Positions 46,480 through 55,430 of a stretch of 59,856 nucleotides of DNA are shown here, in pieces (the first letter of the stretch is position 1; the number at the start of each line of letters is the position of its first letter). The notes under the pieces are model-generated. The model was not told the DNA's origin. It did no database searches and saw only the letters and a program-made list of their open reading frames with translations. Location of the stretch: positions 101,092-160,947 of the forward strand of contig NZ_KV797921.1 of assembly GCF_001809535.1 (NCBI RefSeq). Reading direction: 5' to 3'. The stretch is from Aerococcus sp. HMSC062A02. Its GTDB lineage: Bacteria > Bacillota > Bacilli > Lactobacillales > Aerococcaceae. Position numbers and translations under genes: made by a program.

Positions 46480-47741
46480 TTCAAGATCCTGTCTTTCAAC
46501 AGGCCCTGCCTGTCCTCAAGGCCTTAGAAGCAGCAGGCTATGAGGCTTATTTTGTCGGTGGGGCGATTCGGGATGCCTTACTAGGCCTGCCCATCCATGA
46601 TGTGGACATTGCGACTTCGGCCTACCCCCAAGAGGTCCAAGAAGTCTTTCCCAAACACTTTGATGTGGGCTTAGAACATGGAACTGTAATGGCCTGGTAT
46701 GAAGGGGAGACCTATGAGATTACGACCTTTCGAACAGAGTCTGGCTACCAGGACTATCGGCGGCCGGACAAAGTTGAATTTGTTCAATCTTTACAGGAGG
46801 ACCTCCTGCGCCGGGACTTTACCATGAACGCCCTGGCAATGGCTTCAGATGGTCGGATTATCGACTACTTTGAGGGGCAAGAGGCGATTAAAGAGGGGCG
46901 GATTGAAGCGGTTGGCGTGGCCAATGAACGTTTCCATGAAGATGCCCTGCGCATGATGCGGGCTGTCCGGTTTGCTAGCCAATTAGATTTCGATATTGCC
47001 GAAGAAACCTCCCAAGCTCTCAAGACCAATGCCCCTCTCCTCGAGAAGATTGCCATTGAGCGCATCTTAGTGGAGATGAACAAGTTATGGCAAGGTAAAA
47101 ATTGGCAAAAAGGCCTTGCACAGATGCTGGAAGCTGACTTGTGGGCCTATTGCCCTTATCTGGACCGCCAAGTCTTGGAGGCCATGCTAAAACTCTTAGC
47201 AGCTAGTCCTTTTGCGGATTCGGATATGGCCTGGGCCTTCTACCTCTATTTAGACCTAGGCCCTGCGGCAGACCGTCAAGCTTACAATCAAGCCAGTCAC
47301 CAGCTGGCCCGAGCCTGGAAGATGTCCAAGCGTGAAGACCAGCACATTGCCGGCCTGGCTTATGCCTTGGCTGTCCGCCAGGGGCTAAGTGTTTGGGACC
47401 CCGAGGCACTCTATCCCCTCGGTTTTGACCTTGCTTGGCAGGTAGAAAAGGTCCTAGACCAGGAAGAAACTGAGGGAAGCTTGCTGAGCCAGAGCTTTAG
47501 TCCAGCGAATCTCGCCGCTTGCCAGGCGAATTGGCAAGCCCTTCCCATTCATTCCTTAAAGGACCTGGCTGTGAATGGCTCGGACTTGATCCAGGCCTTC
47601 CATCCCCAAGAAGGGGCACAGATTGGTCGCTGGTTAGGGGCTTTAGAGGCTGCTGTTTTGGCGGGTCAAGTCGCCAATGATAAGGCCAGTCTGCTGGCCT
47701 GGCTAAAAGAAGAAATTGCAACGGAGGAGGAACATCTGTGA
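46476..47741 (+). CDS. cca: CCA tRNA nucleotidyltransferase
   Basis: Adds or repairs the 3' CCA of tRNAs. 421 aa. Head domain GGAIRDALLG with the catalytic DVDIAT, the RRDFTMNALA neck motif, and RMMRAVRFASQL. Needed here because the tRNA-Ser gene in this window does not encode CCA. dapB-cca-dinG are coupled by overlaps. Confidence 0.97.
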   Translation: MIQDPVFQQALPVLKALEAAGYEAYFVGGAIRDALLGLPIHDVDIATSAYPQEVQEVFPKHFDVGLEHGTVMAWYEGETYEITTFRTESGYQDYRRPDKVEFVQSLQEDLLRRDFTMNALAMASDGRIIDYFEGQEAIKEGRIEAVGVANERFHEDALRMMRAVRFASQLDFDIAEETSQALKTNAPLLEKIAIERILVEMNKLWQGKNWQKGLAQMLEADLWAYCPYLDRQVLEAMLKLLAASPFADSDMAWAFYLYLDLGPAADRQAYNQASHQLARAWKMSKREDQHIAGLAYALAVRQGLSVWDPEALYPLGFDLAWQVEKVLDQEETEGSLLSQSFSPANLAACQANWQALPIHSLKDLAVNGSDLIQAFHPQEGAQIGRWLGALEAAVLAGQVANDKASLLAWLKEEIATEEEHL

Positions 47742-50491
47742 TAAGAAGATATGCCGTGGTAGATATTGAAACAACCGGTCCTTCCTTTAAAGAAGGGGAC
47801 AAAATCATCCAAATCGGTCTGGTTCAGTTAAGTGACCAAGGCATTGAAGCTGAATACAGCTGGGATGTCCAACCTGGGCAAAAAATTCCTCCGCGCATTG
47901 TCGACTTAACTGGAATTACGGATAGGCAGTTGGCCCAGGCCCCGACTTTAAGAGAAATTGCCGATGACTTCCTAGATAAGTTGGGCGACCGGATCTTAGT
48001 GGCCCACAATATCAACTTTGACTACAAATTCTTGAGTCGGAGCTTGGAAAAGCTGGGCTATCCGCCGCTTAGCAATGAGGGGATTGACACGGTCGAATTG
48101 ATCCGTCTCCTCTATCCCTGTGATCAGAGCTATAAGTTAGGAGACTTTGCGGAAAAACATGGTATTGACTTGGTTCATGCCCATACTGCCCTCGATGATG
48201 CCCGGGCCACGGCCCAACTTTTGTTACTGATTCAAGAAAGAATTAAAGCCTTGTCTTATGACTTGCTCCAAACGATTCAGCCTTTGACCACGACGATGAT
48301 CCGACAAACGGGTCTCTACTTCAATGCTTGGGTCGAGGACTGGGCGCCGCGGAGAAGGGAAGGCTTGGTTAAGAAGGGCCCCTTCTACCTTGCTGAACAG
48401 AAGGGGCAGGGCTTGGTCTTTCCTAAACAATTTGGCCAAGACCAGGCTGACTTTGTTGAATTAGAGGGCCGGACCCTCTGCATAGGCCAGGGAGACTGCC
48501 AGTTGAGCCCACTCCAGTTGGCTATGTGCCGGGACTTGTCTCAATTCTTTGACCAGGATAAGTCGGGTCTGGCCTACCTCGATGCCCCTGCAGGTTCGGG
48601 CAAGAGCCTGGCCTATCTTCTGGCAGCCTTGCAAGCGCCAGCGGGCCAGCCCAATCTCGTCCTAGCGACCTCGACCCGCTTGCTCCAGGACCGTCTGGCT
48701 CAAGAGAGTCTCCAGCAGGCAGCCGATATTCTTGGCCGGCCCTTGCGCTATGTCCAGCTCAAGAGTTCTCGTCACTATATCGACTTGTCCGCTCTAGCGG
48801 CCTTCCATGAAGAGATCTTAACTTCTAAGCAGGTCAAGAAACGGGATGCCTTGCTCTTGGCAGCCCTCATGATCTGGTTGGCCCAAAGTCAGACGGGACT
48901 GTTGGTGGAATTGAACCCGGGACTTTTGACCAAGGACTTCAGCTGCAAGCAGGCGACACAAGCGGCTTGCGACCAGGCTCTGTCCAAGTGGGGCGACCAC
49001 GCCTATTATGCCCGGGAGTGGGAGGCCATTCCTGAAGCAGACCTGGTTTTAACCAACCAGGCCTTCCTCTGCCAGCACCAGGCGGACTTGGAAGACTGGG
49101 GTCTGCTCAGCTCTTCCGGCCTGCTCTTAGTGGATGAGAGCCACCAATTGCTGGATACCCTCCAGGCCCAGGCGACCGCTTCTTGGTCAACTCAGGCCTT
49201 CGAGAACCAGCACAAACACCTACAAAAATTACTGGCTAATCTGATACATTTTCCTGAGGCCTATCAGTTCTCCGGCCAATCTTTTGATGACTTGTACCAG
49301 TCTAGTCAATTGATCCAGGATGTCTGGCAGACATTTGACCAGATTATGGCTTATTTGGAAGAGCATTACCGCAAAATTGTCTATTATAAGCAACAGAGCG
49401 ACCACAAAGATAGCTTTATGCTAAAAGCTGCCTTTCAGGCTTCGGACCTTTACAATCAGCTCAAGGCTGTCCAGGCCCAGGTGAGAGATCTATCGAATTC
49501 TCTTCAACATTTATGCCGGGCTGTCCAAGTTAAGCCAGGCTTTAGCAGCCAGCGCTTGGACCAATTGCAGGACATGGTTTGTTCCCAGAAAGTCATGAAT
49601 GACCAATTGACCCAGTTAGTTCAAGGAAAGGACTTGGACTATTATGTTCTGGACCTGCTTGAAGCCGGGGAGGATCTTCACTGCCAGCTCCAGGGCAAAC
49701 CCTTTGAAGACCAGCGCCTACTGGAAGGCTTTCTCGATACTTTGGCCTGTCAGACCGTCTTTATTTCGGCTAGCCCCTTGGCTGACCAACGCTTTGATAG
49801 CCAAGCCATCCATTATTCTTATGCCAGCTCCAAGGGTAGCCAGGAGGTTCAGGTCTTGATGGATGGTTTGTCCATTGATAAAATGAATGCCAAAGCGGCA
49901 GCAGCTTGGACGGCGGACTGCCTGCTTGAGCTCTGGCCCATGTATTACCAGCGGGTCTTGGTCTTAGTCAATGCCAAAAAACAGGCCCGCTTACTCGAAG
50001 CTGCCTTAAAAGACCGCCTCGACTACCAGGCCTATCAGAAGCTCTATTGCCAGCTCAACTTCAAACATAGCCATAAACTCTTCCAACTCTTTGACCAGGA
50101 AGACCAAGGCCTACTCATCGGTTTACAGAACTTCAGCGAAGGCGTCCACTTCAAGCAAGCTTTGGATCTTGTCGTGCAGCCGCGCTTGCCTTTTGCAGCA
50201 CCGGAAGCAGCGGATGAATTGGCTAAACAGGCCCTGGCCCGAGAAGAGGCTAGGGATTACTTTGAGAGCGTAGCCCTTCCAGATATGCTGGTCCGGCTCA
50301 AGCAAGCCATTGGTCGGGCAGCTAACGGTCAGGGGGACCGAGCGGACTTCCTTTCTTTAGATCAACGGATACTCAAGAGTGCTTATGCCGACCACTTGCA
50401 AGCCAGTCTGGCCAGCAGCGCTGACTTTAGACCCGTTCGCCTCCAGGACTTAGAAAATATTTCAAGGAATTTTAGCCAAAACAAAGGATGA
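47738..50491 (+). CDS. dinG: DinG-type helicase with N-terminal DnaQ-like exonuclease
   Basis: 917 aa. The N-terminal DEDDh exonuclease (about 1-170) has DIETTG, NINFDYKFL and HTALDDARA; the XPD/DinG helicase half has Walker A DAPAGSGKS (about 283-292) and the DESH box (VDESHQLL, about 467). Cysteines in the region between them are few and do not form a clear Fe-S set, consistent with Gram-positive DinG acting mainly as a nuclease. The start is GTG with GGAGGAGG. It overlaps cca. Confidence 0.93.
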   Translation: MIRRYAVVDIETTGPSFKEGDKIIQIGLVQLSDQGIEAEYSWDVQPGQKIPPRIVDLTGITDRQLAQAPTLREIADDFLDKLGDRILVAHNINFDYKFLSRSLEKLGYPPLSNEGIDTVELIRLLYPCDQSYKLGDFAEKHGIDLVHAHTALDDARATAQLLLLIQERIKALSYDLLQTIQPLTTTMIRQTGLYFNAWVEDWAPRRREGLVKKGPFYLAEQKGQGLVFPKQFGQDQADFVELEGRTLCIGQGDCQLSPLQLAMCRDLSQFFDQDKSGLAYLDAPAGSGKSLAYLLAALQAPAGQPNLVLATSTRLLQDRLAQESLQQAADILGRPLRYVQLKSSRHYIDLSALAAFHEEILTSKQVKKRDALLLAALMIWLAQSQTGLLVELNPGLLTKDFSCKQATQAACDQALSKWGDHAYYAREWEAIPEADLVLTNQAFLCQHQADLEDWGLLSSSGLLLVDESHQLLDTLQAQATASWSTQAFENQHKHLQKLLANLIHFPEAYQFSGQSFDDLYQSSQLIQDVWQTFDQIMAYLEEHYRKIVYYKQQSDHKDSFMLKAAFQASDLYNQLKAVQAQVRDLSNSLQHLCRAVQVKPGFSSQRLDQLQDMVCSQKVMNDQLTQLVQGKDLDYYVLDLLEAGEDLHCQLQGKPFEDQRLLEGFLDTLACQTVFISASPLADQRFDSQAIHYSYASSKGSQEVQVLMDGLSIDKMNAKAAAAWTADCLLELWPMYYQRVLVLVNAKKQARLLEAALKDRLDYQAYQKLYCQLNFKHSHKLFQLFDQEDQGLLIGLQNFSEGVHFKQALDLVVQPRLPFAAPEAADELAKQALAREEARDYFESVALPDMLVRLKQAIGRAANGQGDRADFLSLDQRILKSAYADHLQASLASSADFRPVRLQDLENISRNFSQNKG

Positions 50492-50495
50492 CAGC

Positions 50496-50969
50496 ATGAA
50501 AAAAAGATTACTCTACATCCTAATTGCCGTTCTCACCCTCTATATTGTGCTGACCAATAACGTTTATTTTTCTTCCCAAAAACCACTCATCGATGCGGAA
50601 GACGAGGTCAGCCAGCTGGCCCAGGACCACAAGCTATCGGACATCAAAGATTTTTATCTCTTTACCAAGGACGAGACTTGGTACAGTGTTCGGGCAGAAA
50701 ATGAAGAGGGGCGGGAGGTCTATCTAACTTACCAACCGGACAGTCAAAGGGTACACACAGGCTTTGTTGACGAGATGATAACAGAAGAAAATGCCATCGC
50801 CTTGACCCAAAACGAACTGCCTGAAGTCGAGGTTAAAGAAGCCCGGCTCGGTTTTGATGAAAAATTTTTCGTTTGGGAGGTAAGTTTTGTCGATAAAGAC
50901 GGTAATTTAGGGTATCATTATATCAATGCAACTAACGGCACTTGGTATGAAACGATCAATAATTTATAG
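50496..50969 (+). CDS. YpmB-like membrane-anchored protein (DUF5590)
   Basis: 157 aa. One N-terminal transmembrane helix (about 4-22), then two PepSY-like beta/alpha units outside the membrane; the C-terminus (FVWEVSFVDKDGNLGYHYINATNG) fits YpmB. Located between dinG and aspB exactly as in Bacillus, suggesting orthology. Role unknown. Confidence 0.85.
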   Translation: MKKRLLYILIAVLTLYIVLTNNVYFSSQKPLIDAEDEVSQLAQDHKLSDIKDFYLFTKDETWYSVRAENEEGREVYLTYQPDSQRVHTGFVDEMITEENAIALTQNELPEVEVKEARLGFDEKFFVWEVSFVDKDGNLGYHYINATNGTWYETINNL

Positions 50970-50987
50970 AAACAATGAGGTGACGCT

Positions 50988-52181
50988 ATGATCTCTGAAC
51001 GCATCATGAATTTACAAGAATCGAAAACACTAGCTGCTAATGACAAGGCCCGAGAACTCAAGGCCCAGGGTCGGGATATTATTTCACTGACAGTGGGTGA
51101 ACCAGACTTCGACACACCCCAATATATCTTGGACTATGCCAAGGAAGCCATGTATGCCGGCAAGGGCCACCATTACACGCCAGCCAGCGGGGCTTTAGAA
51201 TTACGCGAAGCTATTGCCCACTACCATGAAAAACATGACGGTGTTGTCTATGAGCCAAGTGAAATTTTTGCCGGGAACGGGGGTAAACTTGTCCTCTATT
51301 ATCTCTTCCAAGTCTTAGTCAATCCTGGCGATGAAGTTCTTATTCCCCAACCTTACTGGGTCAGCTACTATGAGCAGATCCGCCTAGCTGGGGGAAAACC
51401 TGTGATTGTTGAAACTAAAGAAAGCAATAATTTTATCTTAACCGTTGAAGAATTGGATGCAGTTTGTACCGATAAGACCAAGCTGCTTGTTCTGAATACC
51501 CCTTCCAATCCTTCTGGCGCTGTGCTCAGTCCAGAAGAAATGCGGGCCATCGGTGACTATTGTGTGGACAAGGGCATTCTGATCATTTCCGATGAGATGT
51601 ACTATCAATTGGTCTACAATGGTACCCAAGCGATTTCCATGGCCTCTATCTCACCCTCTATCCGCAAACAAACCATCGTCGTGAACGGCGCTTCCAAGGC
51701 CTATGCTATGACGGGCTGGCGCCTAGGTTATTGCATGGGTGATGAAGATATTATTCGCGCGATGAATAAGTTGGCTAGTCAAGTAAGCGGGAACCCTTCC
51801 GGTATTGCCCAATATGCGACGATCGGTGCTTTGACAGGCCCCCAAGATGACCTGGAGGAGATGCGCCAGACCTTTGAAAAACGTTTAAACGCTGCCTATG
51901 ACCGGATGAAAGCTATACCTGGTTTTAATCTAGCAGCTAAACCGCGGGGCGCCTTCTATCTCTTCCCTAATTGTAGTGAAGCTGCAGCCTTAACCGGCTA
52001 TGCAACGGTCGATGACTTTGCTATGGCTCTCTTGGAGGAGGCTGGGGTAGCTAGTGTGGTTGGGAGTGCTTTTGGTATGCCAGACTTCTTGCGCTTCTCC
52101 TATGCAGCTGACCAGGACAAGTTCCTTGAAGCCATGGACCGGATTGACAACTTTATGACAGACCACCAAGTCCAAGCGTAA
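50988..52181 (+). CDS. aspB: Class I aminotransferase, AspB-like aspartate aminotransferase
   Basis: PLP enzyme, 397 aa. The N-terminal GEPDFDTP, NTPSNPSGAV, and PLP-Lys motif NGASKAYAMTGWRLGY (Lys about 236) are typical of the Bacillus-type aspartate aminotransferase clade. GAGGTG precedes the ATG. No asnS follows, unlike in Bacillus. Specificity for aspartate is inferred from clade and location. Confidence 0.9.
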   Translation: MISERIMNLQESKTLAANDKARELKAQGRDIISLTVGEPDFDTPQYILDYAKEAMYAGKGHHYTPASGALELREAIAHYHEKHDGVVYEPSEIFAGNGGKLVLYYLFQVLVNPGDEVLIPQPYWVSYYEQIRLAGGKPVIVETKESNNFILTVEELDAVCTDKTKLLVLNTPSNPSGAVLSPEEMRAIGDYCVDKGILIISDEMYYQLVYNGTQAISMASISPSIRKQTIVVNGASKAYAMTGWRLGYCMGDEDIIRAMNKLASQVSGNPSGIAQYATIGALTGPQDDLEEMRQTFEKRLNAAYDRMKAIPGFNLAAKPRGAFYLFPNCSEAAALTGYATVDDFAMALLEEAGVASVVGSAFGMPDFLRFSYAADQDKFLEAMDRIDNFMTDHQVQA

Positions 52182-52208
52182 AGACTTAGAAAGTGAGCAT
52201 GATCAAGA

Positions 52209-52853
52209 TTGAAAATCGAAAAATATACGGTTTTGCGGACACTCCTTCTTGAGATGTATCACGAAATAGGCATCACCAATGAGGAGATGCTTTTTTTCAT
52301 ACATTTGATTAGTTTCCAGCAAGATAATGTGGAATTCCCCAGCTTTTCTATGCTGATGAAGCGGATGGGGATGACCCGGGATGAGATCTTAAGCTTGATT
52401 AATTCCTTAGTGGACCGCCAGTACTTGCGGATTGATAGTAAGAAAAATGAAAATAACCAACAAACGGAGTACTATAACCTGGAATTCTTGTATAATAGGA
52501 TTGACGCCTTAGTCAAGCAGCGGCAAGCCGAAGAAGAGAGTAAACAAACAGAAGACCAAGAAGCCGAGATCTTCCAAGTCTTGGAGACTGAATTTGGCCG
52601 GCCCCTGTCACCTATTGAATACCAAGAGGTGGTAGACTGGCTGCATAAGGATAAGTTTCCAACTGACATGATCTTTGAAGCCATTAAGGAAGCTGTCCTG
52701 GCCCAGGCCTATAGCCTGCGCTATATTGACAAGGTTTTAATGAATTGGCGACGCAATCCCAAGCAAAGGAACGTTAAGCAAAGGGACCAACACTCGCTTT
52801 CAGACTTGCCACCAGCACCTATGAAGAAAATTATCAAAAAAGACCAGGAGTAA
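52209..52853 (+). CDS. dnaD: DnaD-domain primosome protein
   Basis: 214 aa. N-terminal winged helix/DDBH1 (MKIEKYTVLRTLLLEMYHEIGITNEEM) and C-terminal DnaD domain DDBH2 (about 115-180, with the YIDKVLMNWRR motif). Involved in helicase loading at origins and restart. The start is TTG at 52209 with only a weak SD; no in-frame ATG gives the family N-terminus. Confidence 0.88.
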   Translation: MKIEKYTVLRTLLLEMYHEIGITNEEMLFFIHLISFQQDNVEFPSFSMLMKRMGMTRDEILSLINSLVDRQYLRIDSKKNENNQQTEYYNLEFLYNRIDALVKQRQAEEESKQTEDQEAEIFQVLETEFGRPLSPIEYQEVVDWLHKDKFPTDMIFEAIKEAVLAQAYSLRYIDKVLMNWRRNPKQRNVKQRDQHSLSDLPPAPMKKIIKKDQE

Positions 52854-52865
52854 GGAGCTAGCAAC

Positions 52866-53321
52866 TTGGATAATATGACCGAGCAAAAACTGCATACCCT
52901 ACGTGTCTTGTTACGGTCCCATCAACTAATGATGCGGGCCCTCAAGCAAGACATGAGGACTTATGGATTGACTGAAAATGAATTTATGATACTCGAATAT
53001 CTTTTGAACAAGGGACCCCATGTCGTCCAAGACATCAAGGAACACCTGCTTATCCCCAACAGTTCGGTGACCTACGTGATCGATTGTTTGGAAGGCAAGG
53101 GGCTAGTTAAACGGGAACGGTCGTCAAAGGATATGCGCCGGATTATCATTGCTTTAACCCCCAAAGGACAGCGTAAGATAGCTGCTGACTATGAAGAACA
53201 TAAGGACTATGTCAACCAGCTTTTCTCTGTCCTTGATGCGGATGAATTGAAGCGCCTGCGACTGATTCATAAGAAATTAGGCTTCCAGGCCGAAGAGTAT
53301 TACAAGCGCGACCAAAAATGA
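52866..53321 (+). CDS. MarR-family transcriptional regulator
   Basis: 151 aa winged-helix dimer. DNA-recognition helix NSSVTYVIDCLEGKGLVKRE and wing residues KDMRRIIIALT. Start TTG 52866 (AAGGAG about eight bases upstream) or ATG 52875. It lies where nth is often found in Bacillus-type maps. Target genes may be its close neighbours, but no operator was identified. Confidence 0.9.
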   Translation: MDNMTEQKLHTLRVLLRSHQLMMRALKQDMRTYGLTENEFMILEYLLNKGPHVVQDIKEHLLIPNSSVTYVIDCLEGKGLVKRERSSKDMRRIIIALTPKGQRKIAADYEEHKDYVNQLFSVLDADELKRLRLIHKKLGFQAEEYYKRDQK

Positions 53322-53334
53322 AAGGAGGATGCCC

Positions 53335-53961
53335 ATGCCAAGGAAGAACAGCCCGGAAAAGAGCCCTGAACAAGAAGCCTTCCCCAAAGCTGAGATCCAA
53401 CGAACGGATAACCAGGAACTATTGATCAACGGCCAGCCTTTTATTGTTAAGGAATGGAGCCAGGAAGAGGCTATCGATTTGGAAGCTTTAGCTGACCGCT
53501 ATATGCCGATTCTGGATACTTATGACTATATCGTCGGCGACTGGGCCTATGAACAAGTTCGTCTAAAGGGCTTTTATAAAGATGATGTACCCCATGTACC
53601 CCTGGAGCGTAAGATCTCACACCTAACGGATTATCTCTTGGAGTACTGTAATTTTGCCTGCGAATATTTTGTCTTGGAACACCAGCGCGACGAGGAAGAA
53701 CGCCAAGAGCGCAACCGTCAATTGAAAAAACGGCCCAAAAAGAACCGAAACAATAAGAACTATAAGAAGAAAAGCCAGCGCAAGGATAAGGGCAAGAACA
53801 AGTCACACAAGCGCCATCGGGATAAGAAGGCTAATTTCAGTATTAAAACGGATAAAAGCTCGACCAAGTCCTCAAATAAAGGCGTTAAGCGTAAGACGAT
53901 TACCCAGGGCAATAAGAAAAAAGAGGGCTTTAAAATTCGTTCAACGAAAGGAAAAAAATAA
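53335..53961 (+). CDS. yutD: YutD-like protein with long basic C-terminal tail
   Basis: 208 aa. The first part (about 20-120, with FIVKEWSQEEAIDLEALADRY and DYIVGDWAYEQVRLKGFY) matches the YutD/DUF1027 family. An exceptionally basic, low-complexity tail of about 90 residues follows, full of K, R, N and S. The family is usually little more than the N-terminal domain. ATG 53335 has GGAGG six bases upstream; another ATG at 53329 touches the SD. The yutF-like gene follows after 2 bp. Confidence 0.85.
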   Translation: MPRKNSPEKSPEQEAFPKAEIQRTDNQELLINGQPFIVKEWSQEEAIDLEALADRYMPILDTYDYIVGDWAYEQVRLKGFYKDDVPHVPLERKISHLTDYLLEYCNFACEYFVLEHQRDEEERQERNRQLKKRPKKNRNNKNYKKKSQRKDKGKNKSHKRHRDKKANFSIKTDKSSTKSSNKGVKRKTITQGNKKKEGFKIRSTKGKK

Positions 53962-53963
53962 GC

Positions 53964-54764
53964 ATGAAAAAGAAACGTGCCATGTTTTTAGACTTGGATG
54001 GAACGGTCTACAAGGGCAAGTCCGCCATTCCTGGTGCTCGGGAATGGATCGAGCAGATGCGTGCTGCCCAGGAGCCTTTCCTCTTTGTGACTAATAATTC
54101 CATGCGGTCCCACCAGGAAGCTGTCCAGTTCTTGGCGGACTACCACCAGATTGAGGCGGAGCCTGATCAAGTTTATACTAGCGTGGACGTCTTGTCCCAT
54201 TTATTGGGGCAGGAAGCCAGCCAAGCTGGACAGAAGGCTTATGTCATGGGGAGCGATTATTTGAAGGCTACGGTAGCAGAAGAAGGCTATAAGATCGTTT
54301 CTGATACCTTGGCCGAGCCAGTTGAGCTCTTAGTCATGGGCTTAGACCAAAGTGTGACCTACCAAGAACTCGCCCAGTGCGCCTATGCTGCCCAGTCAGG
54401 CGCCAAGTTTTATTTAAGCAATCCGGATATCCAATTTCCTTCCAGCCATGGCTTTGTTCCTGGGGCAGGGGCCTTGGGTGAATTGGTGGCCCATGTGTCC
54501 CGAACCGAGCCGATTGTCTGCGGCAAGCCTAGCCCCAATATTATCCTCGGTGCCTTGGAGCTCTTGGGCCTCGAAGCGGATGAAGTCGTGATGCTAGGGG
54601 ATAACCTGACCACGGATATTTTGGCTGCTAACCGGGCTGGTCTTTCAACGATCTTAATTGAGACCGGAGTTCACCAGAGAGCCGACATTGAGCAATTAAA
54701 TATTGAACCTACCTGGCTGGTGAAGGACTATCAAGAGTTGATGGACTTATGGCCAAGTATCTAA
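53964..54764 (+). CDS. HAD-superfamily phosphatase, YutF/TIGR01457 type
   Basis: 266 aa, HAD class IIA (NagD/AraL-like). Motif I FLDLDGTVY, motif II FVTNN, motif III Lys in CGKPSP and motif IV MLGDNLTTDI. Substrate unknown; relatives hydrolyse sugar or nucleotide phosphates. Tight linkage to yutD is conserved. It overlaps the next gene by 16 bp. Confidence 0.92.
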   Translation: MKKKRAMFLDLDGTVYKGKSAIPGAREWIEQMRAAQEPFLFVTNNSMRSHQEAVQFLADYHQIEAEPDQVYTSVDVLSHLLGQEASQAGQKAYVMGSDYLKATVAEEGYKIVSDTLAEPVELLVMGLDQSVTYQELAQCAYAAQSGAKFYLSNPDIQFPSSHGFVPGAGALGELVAHVSRTEPIVCGKPSPNIILGALELLGLEADEVVMLGDNLTTDILAANRAGLSTILIETGVHQRADIEQLNIEPTWLVKDYQELMDLWPSI

Positions 54765-55381
54765 AAGCCGGCCTAGTGACCTTAAGCCTCTTAATTGGGC
54801 TAGTAGCAGGCGGCTTGCTATTGACGATTTGGTGCTTGCCCCTCTATCTCTTGGTCTTGTATGCCGGCAATCTAGCTGAGCGAGTGGGCTTGACCAATCA
54901 AGAAGTCCTCCATGACTACTGGCAGATGCTCACTTATTTGAATTTTCCATGGCGGACAGGACTAGACTTTGCTTATTTTCCTTCTTCCGCCTCAGCCCGT
55001 TTCCATTTTTACGAGGTCAAGCAGCTCTTTTTGATGGTCTATCCGACTTTCCTAGCTGGCCTCGGCTTCAGCTGGCTCCTCACTAGGAAGCCTTTAAAAG
55101 CAGGCACCCTTTACCTTCTTTATCGGATTTTTGCTTACCTGCGTTATCTGCCCCTTATAGCTATTATCGGCTTAACGTTGAACTTCAACCGCGTCTTTGT
55201 TCTCTTCCATCAAGTTTTGTTTGATAACCAGGCCTGGCTCTTTGATCCCGCAACAGATCCAATTATTGAAGTCCTACCAGAAAGTTATTTTATGCTCTGC
55301 TTTATCCTCTTCTTTGTTCTCTTTCAGTTAGGGATTCAAGGACTTTATGCTTGTTTGAAAAAGAAATTGCAAAGAATATAA
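54749..55381 (+). CDS. TIGR01906-family integral membrane protein
   Basis: 210 aa. Four to five transmembrane helices, with an extracytoplasmic segment containing the family pattern HDYWQMLTYLNFPW and the FHFYEVKQLF segment. This is the DUF1461/TIGR01906 family, present in many Lactobacillales next to the YutF-like phosphatase. Function unknown. Confidence 0.85.
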   Translation: MAKYLKAGLVTLSLLIGLVAGGLLLTIWCLPLYLLVLYAGNLAERVGLTNQEVLHDYWQMLTYLNFPWRTGLDFAYFPSSASARFHFYEVKQLFLMVYPTFLAGLGFSWLLTRKPLKAGTLYLLYRIFAYLRYLPLIAIIGLTLNFNRVFVLFHQVLFDNQAWLFDPATDPIIEVLPESYFMLCFILFFVLFQLGIQGLYACLKKKLQRI

Positions 55382-55430
55382 AAATAGCGCTTAGCTGAAT
55401 TTATTTTTCAGCTAAGCGCTATTTATTTTT
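55382..55430. terminator. Bidirectional terminator
   Basis: AAATAGCGCTTAGCTGA (55382-55398) with its exact complement at 55408-55424, then Ts on the right and As on the left. Convergent junction with the reductase gene. Confidence 0.92.
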
